Assembly: GCA_015501595.1 (NCBI GenBank)
Contig: JADNRX010000308.1
Coordinates: forward strand, 1-64,000
Direction: 5' to 3'
Origin: Hymenopellis radicata
Taxonomy: Eukaryota; Basidiomycota; Agaricomycetes; Agaricales; Physalacriaceae
Length of the DNA stretch: 64,000 nucleotides
Positions 43,490 through 54,797 of this stretch are shown in pieces. The translations under genes and the position numbers were made by a program. The notes beneath the pieces were generated by a model that was given only the letters and a program-made list of their open reading frames with translations, was not told where the DNA came from and did not search any database. Each line of letters starts with the position of its first letter. Position 1 is the first letter of the stretch.

Positions 43490-46110
43490 CGCCGATGTCG
43501 CTTAGCTATCTGCATCGAAGACAAAGACTCCAACTAAATGCGGGAATGGACACACAAGCCTGGGACTTTCGAAGCTGTGCCCTGACCCAGCCACGCAGAA
43601 CAATAGGGTGGAATCAAGGGTAGACAGCTGGCTCCAACAAGAAGCTCAGAAGAACTGGGTGCTCGGTGCGTATCGATAGCAAGTTGAGACTGTTGGCGTA
43701 GTTCGTGGTGGCGCAAAAGACAAAGCGCCCCTAGGACATCGCCTAATTGGGACAGTTGTTCACGATCACGTGTCGACTTTGTTCCCAAAATGTTCCTAAG
43801 ATGTTCCTTGACGTCTACAGCTCTTACTATCATCACGAATTCAGGATCCCCTGTCGTGGAGCCCATTTACCTAGAGCGTGTTTACGGGATGCTCGCGTCT
43901 CTCAACGACCACGCCTGCGCGCGGCAAACTGCCTCTCTGCTAGCGAACAAGCAACAAAGACGCCACTGAAATGCAGTGCAGGGCTGTGATCTACATGAGG
44001 ACTCCATTATCGCTTCTTCTGATCAATGGGAACTCGGCTGACCTTTGTTCGACTGATATCCCCGAATAGCAGACAATAACAGGACCACACTTTACAGCTA
44101 TAAAGCGGCGAGAACGGGCGTCTCCCCCTTTCTTTACTACCTCCACCATCCACACAAAGGTCACTGTTCATTCCTCTCCTCCCGCCTTACTTCCACTCGA
44201 CGTTCTGGCCTCTACTACAGGAATCGACCACCCACAACTTGAATGAAGGATTGTGGCGCCAACGCCCGTCAACGACAGCCAGGACGAAGCCTGGCTGTCT
44301 ATGAGAAGACAAGTTCGTGTTTCCCCGTCGTTCTTCTTTATGATCGCGACTGATCGTTGTCTAGTCATTGAATTGTCTTGCTCATAAATACGAACCCCGA
44401 GGATATTGTGCCGACAAGCTGCTCACCGCGTACGATGACAGCCAGGATGCCAGAGACGGTTATGAGCAGACAAGTTCGTGTCTTCTCGCTCTTCGTCCGT
44501 CTGTCGCTGATCATCGCTTGCAGAAGATATGTCTACTCATAAGAAAACAATGAAGAAAACGAGTACGTCGCCACACCTACGTTCATTGTCCACTGGTGAT
44601 CATCGTCTCCAGAAAATGTCTTCTCATAATATGAACGCAAGAAGGAAATGGTGACAGCCAGGGCGAAACCTGGCTGTCCGTGAGAAGACAGAGTCCGCTT
44701 TCCCTGCTCTGCACTCATTGCTGGCTACTGACGATCGCCTACAGGATACTGTCTTCTCGCATATATAACAACCTAAAGTAAGCACCTGCCCTATCCTGGC
44801 TGCTTTCGTCACTGACCTCGCTTCAGGCCGACATCTCAAAATGACAAATTGTCTGATAGATGCCGCATTCGCCGTCGAGACGGCGCGCACTCGGATCTGC
44901 ACACACAGGGCGTCGGAGAGCCTTCGTGCCCTTGACTTCCCGCATATCCCACCTGTTCCAGGTACCGTTAAGAGTAACGGCTCGGTGCGGGTTTGGCCTG
45001 GATGCCGATGAGTCCTTCCCTCCAAGACCCGCGGTTCTGGCGTCGTGGCGACTGGTCGGGGATTGGCTGTACTTTGTGCTCTGGGGATCCGAGGCGTGTC
45101 CGCCGCGCCTTGAGGGGTTGGGGATCACGGGGCATAACGCCTGTCGACGCTCCGCTTCGTGCGAGCAGCAGCAAAGTCCGACCATGACGGTAAACGGGTC
45201 GCATCTCCTCAAAAAGGCTGTGGGGCCTTTAGCGCGCTCTGGATGGAGTCGGGGGCGAGATGCGGGTTTGGTTCATTCCCTCTAAATGAACCCGTCCGCT
45301 GGCTTCAATGCACCTTGAGAGGATGACGCTATGTCAAGAGATCCTCGGTGCAGTCAGCGGGCAGGTGTGACGGTGGTGAGTGTGCAGTCTGCTCAGATCG
45401 ATGACTTCGTTTGTTGACGAGTCTGCAGTCCCTATGTGGCTCCACCGGAGCATTGACACTGGGGCTCGCAGAGTGTTGGCCACATGATGCGGGTTCGACG
45501 TCTACGGGCGTCGAGGGCTTGTCGCGTCAAGCCGCCTACTTCCGGGAATCGGTCACTTCAATCAAGCAGTGTTCCGCGCGCCCCCTTGTCGTGGGTTTCC
45601 GGCTTAGCCTTCGGGCGACCAAGCAGCGCGTAAAACTGTAAGTCTTGAGTCTGTCTGAGGTTCCGTCTTGCCCTTTTCTGTTTCTCCTCTGTTTTCTGCT
45701 TCTCTGAGGGCGCGCTGAGTTTTGAAGATTTCTTTTCGAGTATATGGCTTTCATTGGAATCCTTGCGCTGAGTCTCTTCATCGTTTCGCTTGAACGCGTC
45801 TCTAGCTTTCTGCTGCGCTTCAAAGCCTGTGTCTGTAATTAAGGTTTCGAGGCAAAGAGGTCTCCGACATGCACTACACGAATCCAGTGTTCTACCGCTC
45901 TCTGCTTACTAGTTCGCTCTTTCGTGTAGATACCTTTCTCCCCGCCAGCCCGGTAGCTTTCCTTACTGGGGTTTTCTCCTCAATGAGGTTTTCCCCAGAA
46001 GGTTTTGATGCCCCGTGGCCTGTGGCACCTTTTCCTTCCCAAATTCTTACTGTACATTTCTCCTAATAAAATTCGTCACACTTCGAACGAAAGCTCAACC
46101 CAAGACTTGA
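43490..46110 (-). repeat. dispersed repeat, copy B (inverted)
   Basis: The reverse complement aligns with copies A and C over their shared length. Its right-hand end (46085-46110, CACTTCGAACG) matches the left start of copy C near 51672, which extends the element beyond what A and C share. Internally there are small deletions. As in the other copies no conserved reading frame is visible. Confidence 0.85.
44265..44775 (-). repeat. tandem palindromic modules in copy B
   Basis: Same array as in copies A and C. Clear ACAGCCAGG / CCTGGCTGT hairpins lie at about 44273-44300 and 44655-44680; AGAAGACA and TGTCTTCTCAT arms recur between them, for example near 44745. Confidence 0.75.
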
Positions 46111-46312
46111 TTTCACTAGGACTGTATACATGTTCCTCGCCATCGTACACGAACACCGACATGGCCATCCTGATGCTACTCCCTTGAGCGACGAGAGAAG
46201 CCACGCCACGGAGTCGATGACACAAGGCGGGGCAGGGCATCTCCAGGATGAAGGGTATCAGTTGGACTAGACGGATAGACGCTTGTCGACTTACATTGTG
46301 ATTTCTACGGCC

Positions 46313-48939
46313 TCAAAAGTTGAGCACGAACAGGTACTTCATACGAATCTGAGAGGTGTTGTAGACAATGTACTACACAGGGGTAAGCATGTGCATAGAT
46401 TCAAGGACTGCAACGTACTTCAGTGTAGTCAAGCCAGAAATCATCCTTTGGCCGGAGGACATGAGACCCGTCAGGCATTACACAGCCACGCAACTCTGGG
46501 ACACCGAGCGCTTCACCTGCGTCCTTCCATTTCGCGAATTTATGACGACCTAGGCCTTTCGTGGATCTATAACATCATGTTCGGGCAATCATGAGAGATC
46601 ATATTCGACCAGGAGGACCTACCTCTTTCCTTTTTCTTTGCATTCGGCATCCGCATTGAAGGACTGGAGGTCAAGGTTTCAGTGAGAAATAGCAAAGTCA
46701 AAATGTTTCCCATACTCCGTGCTTCTTATGATAGAATGGTTTCGCTGCTACTTCACAGAGAAGTAGAACGCCCTTATTCTCGCTCAATCTGCAGAAGTTG
46801 AAGCCCGAAGAACGATTGCCAGGTTGAATAACGCGTACCCGTGATAACAATACCCTGAAGACTATCTCTCGATTGAGCCACTGGAAGAAGACAATAGTTG
46901 CAGGCGAACCTTTGACACCGTCTACGGTCGTCCTGTTAGTCTTTACGTAGAAATTTCACGTTGTTCAACTCACATCCGCAAAGTAAACACCTTTGCCATA
47001 CATATAGCCGTTCACTGGTGCTGACCACTCGTCAAACCCATTGCTGACTCGAATCAAAATGCATTGTACGAACCTTCCGGTGGCGCTATACGAAGGCCTT
47101 GTTTCAAGATACCTACGAAGATATAAGTCAAAAACCGAGAGACGATTAAGAGGGCATACCAGCAAAATTCGCGGTTCGTGAGCCATGCCAAAGTAGTAGA
47201 CGATCGCTTTCCTGCAAGTCATCCCATCCATCATGTTTCCAAGCTTCCGTTTCGCATGACCTCCACGACATCATTCAAAATACTGACGGGATAATGCGAT
47301 AAGCCCTTACCTTCCGAGCTTGAATATGCTGTCAACTTGCGCACGCCGATATGTATGCGTCGAGCCGTGATTATCCGCTACGAATTGTGAGAGTACTGTG
47401 TACTCTTGGGTGTCCTTTGCTAAAGATGTCATATAATCGAGGTCTAGTGAGCGGAAGTGGGCATCCATGGGATTGATAGGGTTGCCGGTTTCGTCTGTGG
47501 CAGCTTGGGACATCATTTGGGTGCCGACTTGCTGCAAAGTGAATCGGTGAACGACTCCTTATAGGAAAGACGATCAAGCCGACGTACCATGTTCTGGAGC
47601 GCCTCGACGAGGTCGAGTTCCTAAAAAGGCTTAGGAATTGGCGAGGGAAAGTCCTGGAAAAGAGAAGCCTACGTTCTTCAATCTCTCTGTTGTATCGATA
47701 ACCAAAGGCTTGGCTCGTCCGAAGTAGTGAGGAATGATACTATACAAGGAATGTCAGGGCATAGCAGAACCACATTAACTGGAACAGACGAGTAGTAGAC
47801 CCGCTCAGATGCTCGAGTGCGTCTTGTTGACTGGGATAATTCGAGATGATGGGATTTGAAGCATTGCTAATAGCATCGGAAAGGTTCTGTATGAGGATTA
47901 GAAGAAGGTTCAAGGTGCATCTTTGACGGCCAGTTACCTTTAGCGCCTCGAACCCATTCTTAATGGTATGTTTACCCAATTGGCCGAGCGGAAGTTTATC
48001 AAAATTGTAGTTCATGGCACTCAAATGGGCAGCTATCAATCTGGAATTGAAACAGGTCAGCTCTCGTGAGGAAATGGAGAATGAGGACATGCTCTTTGGA
48101 AAATATGAGATTGCAAAAAGCTTGCGTCTCTGGGTCAAGAGTAGACTCCGGAACTGACGAAGCGGTACTATCCACTTTATCCTCTTCCAAAGCTCGTTCT
48201 ATAGGCGCGTCAATGGTATATAATCCGCCACAACGACGCGAACAGACCTAGCCAAAGGTATTTGCCTATCTCTCTCAATCAGGACTCAATCTTTAAGACG
48301 ACGTTTGCCATACCTTTCTTGGCAACCATATCGAACCGGTTTTCCCACTTTGCGCCGGATTTCGCGCGAAACTGTTTCTTGAAGGCTTTGACGGCTTCGT
48401 CTTCAGACCAAGGGCCCTATACACGGTTAACAAACGAGTACACAGGGATTCAAAACATACGTGTAGCTTGGTCGAAGCCATCTGGTCTTCACCGACGCGT
48501 CCCCATCGCGCGAAGAGCCAGACTTTGGACGTGTTGCCCTTTACATGGAGCAATTGTAGGATATAGAACCTGGAAGGCAGTCAGGCGGTGTCCTCGACGG
48601 CAGCTCACACCCACTTATTACTATTCTGCTGTCCGCTGATGTCAGTCTGGTTGAGCATGGCGTCCCAGATGCCTTCTTCGTTGGACAGAACATCGTGTGT
48701 CGCTATTCGAATCTCCAGTCAGGTCAAGAGAATAACGAATGATTTAGCCCACCCGTCTTGTTCGAATATGGGTCTACAGTCGCCTTCAAATTGGACAAAG
48801 AGGTGGATGTAAAGCGGGTAAATGACGGTATTGAACGAACCCCAAGGAGGACCCTTTGATGCTGTATTCGTGACACGCGGCGCGTCGGGATTGCGCGCTG
48901 GAGGCGCCAGCATCGCGCCAGACAGCGGCTAGACAGCAT
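46313..48939 (-). CDS. poly(ADP-ribose) polymerase, WGR + regulatory + catalytic
   Basis: Begins with exons 48753-48939, 48615-48702, 48461-48569 and continues through about a dozen short exons to the stop at 46313. The WGR domain has LLHVKGNTSKVWLFARWGRVGE; the helical regulatory domain has NYNFDKLPLGQLGKHTIKNG and YYSIIPHYFGRAKPLVI. The catalytic domain has LLLWHGSRTANFAGILKQGL (His), GYMYGKGVYFAD (Tyr), RSTKGLGR and TEYIVYNTSQIRMKYL (Glu), so the H-Y-E triad is complete and polymer synthesis is expected. One base is missing at 47810-47812; another join near 48090 is unresolved. There are no zinc fingers or BRCT. The first 55 residues are Arg/Ser-rich without acidic residues. Divergent from the LENG1-like gene. 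Confidence 0.9.
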
Positions 48940-49056
48940 GGGCGTCTAAAACTTGTCTAACGGCATGAATATGTTCAACGCTGTACCGGGTACCCCTGTC
49001 CATTATGCCAAGCGCTGTGTAGCGCCAGGCACTGTGACTTGCCTCCTTCCGTCATC

Positions 49057-49987
49057 ATGGGCAAGCTCAACATTGCCCACCACAAATCGTACCATCCGTA
49101 CCGTCGAGACAATATTGAAAAGGTCCGTCGCGATGAGGAGGAAGCCCGCCTTCAAGAGGCCAAGGAAGAGGGACGAATGCAGCTCGCGGTGAGTAATGGT
49201 CGAGTCAATATTTCATCATTGATTTACATTCATTATAGGATGCAGAGGCCAGGATTGAACTGCTTAGGGAGCGATCTGGGAGCAAGAAAAAGAAGGTCGA
49301 CAACGACGACATGAAAGCGCTGGCGCGACAGCCAACCTCGCAGGCCGAGCTGCCGACGTCTGGTGGACATATCAACTTTTTCGAGGATCTGGAGCAGGTA
49401 TGTGCTCTCATATCTCTAATGTATCGAATCTTAGCGTTTGTAGAGCGCTATCATTACATCGACTCGCTCAACGAAAAAAGCCGATCCCGTTGAGACTGAT
49501 AAGGGTGTCCCGTTGGCACCGTCAGCCAAAGATCTGAAGCCCTGGTACTCGCAGGCTGACAATGACCAACTCGAGCTTGACCAGAAGGCGGAGGAGAGAC
49601 GGTAGGATATGACTTGATTCTTCATTGCTTTCAACGACTAAACTGTGTTTAGGAAACGTGATACTGCCCGAAAATCTATACACGACCCTCTCACTTCCAT
49701 CACAAAACAACTAGCTTCCTCCTCCTCGTCATCCTCCTCTTCTCCCGTAGCCCGTCGTCCGCGTCCAGCAATCACAAACTCTTCCCGCCCGCCAGAAGTA
49801 AATGCTCGCCTGAACGAGAGAGTCGTCTGAGCGGAAACGAGCTCTGGCGCTCATCCGCAAAAAGGCAAGAGAAAAGCAAGGCAGTGAAACACCGAGCACT
49901 GTCCATGGCGGCGCATCCGAGTACGGGGACATGTACAATCGCAGAGCTGTTGAAGAAGCTCACCGAGGGCGAAGACATCATTGGTGA
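49057..49987 (+). CDS. CIR_N-domain (LENG1-like) protein
   Basis: Exons 49057-49188, 49239-49397, 49444-49601 and 49653-49987. The start MGKLNIAHHKSYHPYRRDNI followed by KVRRDEEEARLQEAKEEG is the CIR_N domain, found in CBF1-interacting corepressor, LENG1 and splicing-associated proteins. GGHINFFEDLEQ and KPWYSQADND are conserved in the LENG1 group. A poly-Ser tract follows. One base too many near 49815-49820 (a GA repeat) is needed to continue to RKRALALIRKK and STVHGGASEYGDMYNRRAVE, the typical end; then 260 residues. If uncorrected it stops at 49830. A nuclear role in RNA processing or transcription is inferred. Confidence 0.75.
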
Positions 49988-50739
49988 TATTGATCACTGC
50001 GCATACGGGCATCGCACTGTCTGTGCTCACGTTCAAGAACGTGTCGCGCAATACCTGCTCTACTGGTGCCATGAAGGAAGCCAGCGAGACATCTCGCTCG
50101 GTGAGAGCCGTGCTGAAATCGGTGCTCCGATATTGTAGACGGCATCCAAACTTACACTTTCCCAACCAAGAGGAGAATAGCACGGACTGTTTCGCTTCCG
50201 CCAAATCTGTCTGTTCTCGTCAATTGTCTCTCCACCACCATCATCGTTACCACCGAATTCCCTGGGAGCGGCAGTAACGTCCACGTAAGTACAACCAGAC
50301 GATATGAAAGACAAATTCATAGAGCGATGCCTGCAACCTCCTGGGATAGCGAGTTCACGTTCTTCTTGAACACGGAATCTGGAGGAGGAGGCTCGCGGAC
50401 GTTGTAGATTGTTTACTGTCAATAGACAACACTTCAAATTCCTTGGCCAGAACTTCCTGCAGGCTTGACGCCCTTATTCACTCTCAGTGTTTGCACTGTC
50501 ACCTATGTCGAAATGCAGGACATAAGCGCAAACTGTTATTGTGCATCGCATGGCGAATCGAAAGGTGTAAGACTGGGAGATCACTGTAGGATAAACATCT
50601 CGAGTCTCAGTTAGTGCGTTTTTCGATCGTGAACTGTGGTGTGGCTTACTGATGGAGCGTGATCTTATCACCGGTGTTGTGTGGCGTGTGCGCAATTCAA
50701 CCTGAAACCTCTTTGACTTTGCATGCAAGCGACACTCAT
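49988..50739 (-). other. possible weak minus-strand gene; nothing recognised
   Basis: Frames at 49851-50204 and 50474-50728 on the minus strand could be exons, but I see no family motif and no consistent splice joins. Treat as unassigned. Confidence 0.25.
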
Positions 50740-51440
50740 ATGTCTACTATGCCAGCAAACAACTATTCTAACAACACTGCGGGACTAAAGTTTCCGCCAA
50801 TTCGTGACGTACTTTTTTCTCTTGTTCCTCCTGACGTCTTGCTTAATCACCCAACCAGCTCCAATTGGATCCACTCGACTGTGACCCCCTGGCTCCCTTG
50901 ATGCTGGGCCCATTCCCACCTTCGCATGCCTCCCAATTCCCCACGCTTTCTGCGTCCTTTTTAGATCCACCGCATCCCGCGGAAGACGATCTCAAGCAGT
51001 CGATTTCCGCAGCGATCGCTACATTCAAGAAACGCTGCACCGAGACAGAAATCGACTTGCGGAAAGAGCTGGAAGACTCCAAGAAACGGGAACGGCAACT
51101 TGCAACGACGCTTTGGGATATGGTAGAGCAAAATGCGGGTCTCATCGCGAGGAATAGGGAGGTGGATAAGGAATTGAAGGATGTTATCTCCAGGTTGCAG
51201 CGCTGTGCGGAGCACGAGCGTGATGCACCCCCAGAGTTGTTACCTGGTACTAGTGATGCACCCCCAGAGTTATTGCCTGGTACTAGTACGCGACATCGGG
51301 ATGTATCACCACAGAGTCCTCGGCCTACTTCCAAGAGGAGCCGTGACCACTACGACGTGAGCGACGATCTCTATCCGATGTCGTCGTCGTCAAAATCCCT
51401 CAAGACATCGCATCATCACAAATCAAGGTGTCGCCATTAA
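50740..51440 (+). CDS. coiled-coil hypothetical protein with an 11-residue repeat
   Basis: Exons 50740-50808 and 50859-51440 with a 50-nt intron (donor GTACTT); exactly 216 residues. A Pro-rich N-terminus is followed by a coiled-coil region (SISAAIATFKKRCTETEIDL, RKELEDSKKRERQLATTL, REVDKELKDVISRLQRC). Then DAPPELLPGTS occurs twice in tandem (33-bp repeats starting near 51223), and a Ser/His/Arg-rich tail has SKRSR. General plan like the gene at 16886-17625. About 210 bp upstream of repeat copy C. Function unknown; a nuclear protein is possible. Confidence 0.6.
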
Positions 51441-51649
51441 GTGGCGGTCTTGAGGATAAGACACTTACTAACTGGGGTCCACCTGGCACATTGTAGCATC
51501 ATTCTTGTATAGTATGTTGGTTCGTTTCGGCATTCTTGTACCACAGTAGGGTAAGATACTATGTAATAGGACGTGAACGTCCAGTGTCCTCACGCGAAAG
51601 GTTGATGTGCAAGATGGAATTGAAGGTTGTTTTCTCATGAGCTAACGAG

Positions 51650-54395
51650 CAAGTCTTAAGTTTAGCCGTTCGAAGTGTCGCTACGCGGCAAAGAAGAATT
51701 TCATTAAGAGAAATGTAAGTAATTCGGAAAGAAAAGGGCGACGCAGGCCACGGGTGCATCAAAACCTTCTGGGGAAAACCTCATTGAGGAGAAAGCCCCA
51801 GTAAGGAAAGCTACCAGGCTGTCGGAGAGAAAGGTATCTACGCAAAACAGCGAACCAGTAAGCAGAGAGGCGGTAGAACACTGGAACCGTGTACTAGTGC
51901 ACGTCGAAGACCTCAATCGCGTCGAAACCGTGAAGCTTTGAAGCGTAGCAGAATGCTAAAGACGCGGTCAGGCGAAACAATGAAGAGACTCAGCGCAAGG
52001 ATTCCAATGAAAGCCATATACTCGAAAGAAATCTTCAAAACTCGGCGCGGCCTCAGAGAAGCAGAAAAGAACAGACGGGGAAAAGCAGAAAGGGAGACAG
52101 AGGAGAAACAGAAAAGAGTAAGACGGAACCTCAGACAGACTCAAGACTTAGAGTTTTACGCGCTGCTTGGTCACCCGAAGGCTAAGCCGGAAACCCACGA
52201 CAAGGGGGCGCGCGGAACACTGCCGAAAAGTGACCGATTCCCGGTACTAGGCGGCTTGTCGCGTCAAGCCCTCAACGCCCGTAGACGTCGAACCCGCATC
52301 ATGTGGCCAACACTTTGCGAGCCCCAGTGTCAATGCTCCGGCGGAACCACATAGGAACTGCAGGCTCGTCAACAAACGAAGTCATCGATGTAAGCGACTG
52401 AACACTCACCACCGTCACACCTGCCCGCCGACTGCACCGAGGATCTCTTGACATAGCGTCATCATCTCAGGGTGCATTCAAGCCAGCGGACGGGTTCATT
52501 TAAAGGGAGTGAACCAAACCCGCATCTCGCCCCCGACTCCATCCAAGGCGCGCTAAAGGCCCCACAGCCTTTTTGAGGAGATGCGACCCGTTTACCGTCA
52601 TGGTCGGACTTTGCTGCTGCTGGCGCGAAGCGCAGCGTCGACAGGCGTTATGCCCCACGATCCCCAACCCCTCAAGGCGCGGCGGACACGTCTCGGATCC
52701 GCAGAGCACAAAGTACAGCCAATCCCCGACCAGTCACCACGACGCCCGCATCATGGGACTTGGAGGGAAGACTCGTCGGCATCCAGGCCAAACCCGCACC
52801 GAGCCGTTACTCTTAACGGTACCTGGAACAGGTGAGATATGCGGGAAGTCAAGGGCACGAAGGCTCTCCGACGCCCTGTGTCTGCGAATCCGGGGACGCG
52901 CCGTGTCGACAGCGAATGCGGCATCTATCAGACAATTTGTCATTTTGAGATGTCGGCCTGAAGTGAGGTCAGTGACGAAAGCAGCGAGGATAGGGCAGGT
53001 GCTTACTTTAGGTTGTCATATATGTGAGAAGACAGTATCCTGTAGGCGACCGTCAGCAGCAAGTAATGAGTGCAGAGTAGGGAAAGCGGACTCGCCTTCC
53101 CACAAACAGCCAGGTTTCGCCCTGGCTGTTACCTTTTCCTTCTTGCGTTCATATTATGAGAAAACATTTTCTGAAGACGATGATCAGCAGTGGACAATGA
53201 ACGTAGGTTGGCACGCACTAGTCTTCTCATTCATTGAATGTTATTATGAGTAGACATCTTCTGCAAGCGATGATCAGCGACAGACGTACGAAGAGCAAGA
53301 AGACACGAACTTGTCTCCTCATAACAGTCTCCGGCATCCTGGCTGTCATCGTACGCGGTGAGCAGCTTGTCGCACAATATCCTCGGGGTTCATATTTATG
53401 AGCAAGACAATTCAATGACTAGTCGACGATCAGGCAACGAAAGAGGGAAGAACAGCGAGGACACACGAACTTGTCTTCTCATAGACAGCCAGGGCAGACC
53501 TGGCTGTCGCCTAGGCTCGGCGGCACGTCTTCAAGTTGTCGCTACCGTTTCCTACTAAGGTCAGTCCTTTATTTTATGAGCAAGACAATTCAATGACTAG
53601 ACAACGATCAGTCGCTATCAGAGAGAAGAACGACGGGGAAACACGAACTTGTCTTCTCATAGACAGCCAGGTTTCGTCCTGGCTGCCATCCTCGTTGACG
53701 GGCGTTGGCGCCACAATCCTTCATTGTGGGTGGTCGGTTCCTGTAGTAGAGGTCAGAACGTTGATTCGAAGCAAGGCGGGAGGAGAGGATGAGCGGCGAC
53801 CTTTGTGTGGATGGTGGGGGTAGTAAAGAAAGCGGACGCCCGTTCTCGCAGCTTTATAGCTGTAAAGTGTGGTCATGTTGTTGTCTGCTATTCGGGGATA
53901 ACAGTCGAACAAAGGTCAGCCGAGTTCCCATTGATCAGAAGAAGCGATAATGGAGTCCTCGTGTTAATTTGCAGCCCTGCACTGCGTTTTGGTGGCGTCT
54001 TTGTTGTTTGTTTGCTTCACAGTTGAGAAGTACAGGCAGTTTGCCGCGCGCAGGCGTGCTCGTTGAGAAACGGAGCATCCCGTAAACACGCTCTAGGTGA
54101 ATGGGTTTCCACGCCAGGAGATCCTGAATTCGTGATGATAGTAAGAGCTGTAGACGTCAAGGAACGTCTTAGGAACATTCTTCAACAAAGTCGACACGTG
54201 ATCGTGAACAACCGTCCCAATTAGGCGATGTCCTAGGGGCTTTTTGTCTTTTGCGCCACCACGAACTACGCCAACAGTCTCAACTTGGTATCGATACGCA
54301 CCGAGCACCGACTTCTTCTGAGTTTCTTGTTGGAGCCAGCTGTCTGGAAGCCTTTTGTCTTCAACGGAGATAGCTAAGCGACGTTGGCGGTGGTA
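51650..54395 (+). repeat. dispersed repeat, copy C
   Basis: Aligned by eye to copy A (18120-20865) and inverted copy B. The left edge (AAGTCTTAAGTTTAGCC...TTCGAAGTGTCGC) is shared with B but not with A. The block 52400-53040 is almost identical to 18790-19440 of A, so these two copies are recent or homogenised. Relative to A it lacks about 60 bp near 54350. A 226-codon frame at 52573-53253 exists in this copy only and is broken in A and B, so I do not call it a gene. Confidence 0.85.
53020..53690 (+). repeat. tandem palindromic modules in copy C
   Basis: The array of copy A is repeated here with intact left arms that are damaged in A, for example TTATGAGTAGACAT at about 53243. Hairpins ACAGCCAGG...CCTGGCTGT lie near 53104-53128, 53483-53508 and 53662-53688. 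Confidence 0.8.
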
Positions 54396-54797
54396 CCACT
54401 TGGCTCCGGCAAGGAGATAGAGTGCGCGAATAATGCGCGACTCCACCTAGGTCCGCCGTAGCTCATGTAGACGCCAGTCTAGAAGTTGAGCGTGGCGATC
54501 TCTCCAAAGATGAAGCGCATTCAGCAGGTCGAGCCAATACAGGATGTCGTAATCGTGAGGCGTGCGAGGGAAATTTCTGCGCCACATGAGCGACTAGTTG
54601 ACCGGAACTTCCCGCGCCAACGTGATTTATTACGAAGCTTAGATAGCGTAAAGACCACGCCATTAAAGATCTTCATCGTACACTGACTCTACATGCGACC
54701 ACCAATATAGGACCACATCAGCTACTACTTGGTAATTCACAAAGCACATCCGTTATTAAGGTATTGCTGTCTTTGTAGGTATAGTTTGCGCACCCAT
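54396..54797. other. no gene seen
   Basis: Unique sequence between repeat C and the transferase gene; nothing supported. Confidence 0.4.

Noticed and set aside
49851..50728. multi-exon minus gene between the LENG1-like and coiled-coil genes
   Set aside because: Candidate exons do not join in frame with convincing splice sites and overlap the corrected LENG1-like 3' end.
52573..53253. 226-codon open frame in repeat copy C
   Set aside because: The same region in copies A and B has indels that break the frame, and the composition shows no domain; chance opening in GC-rich DNA.
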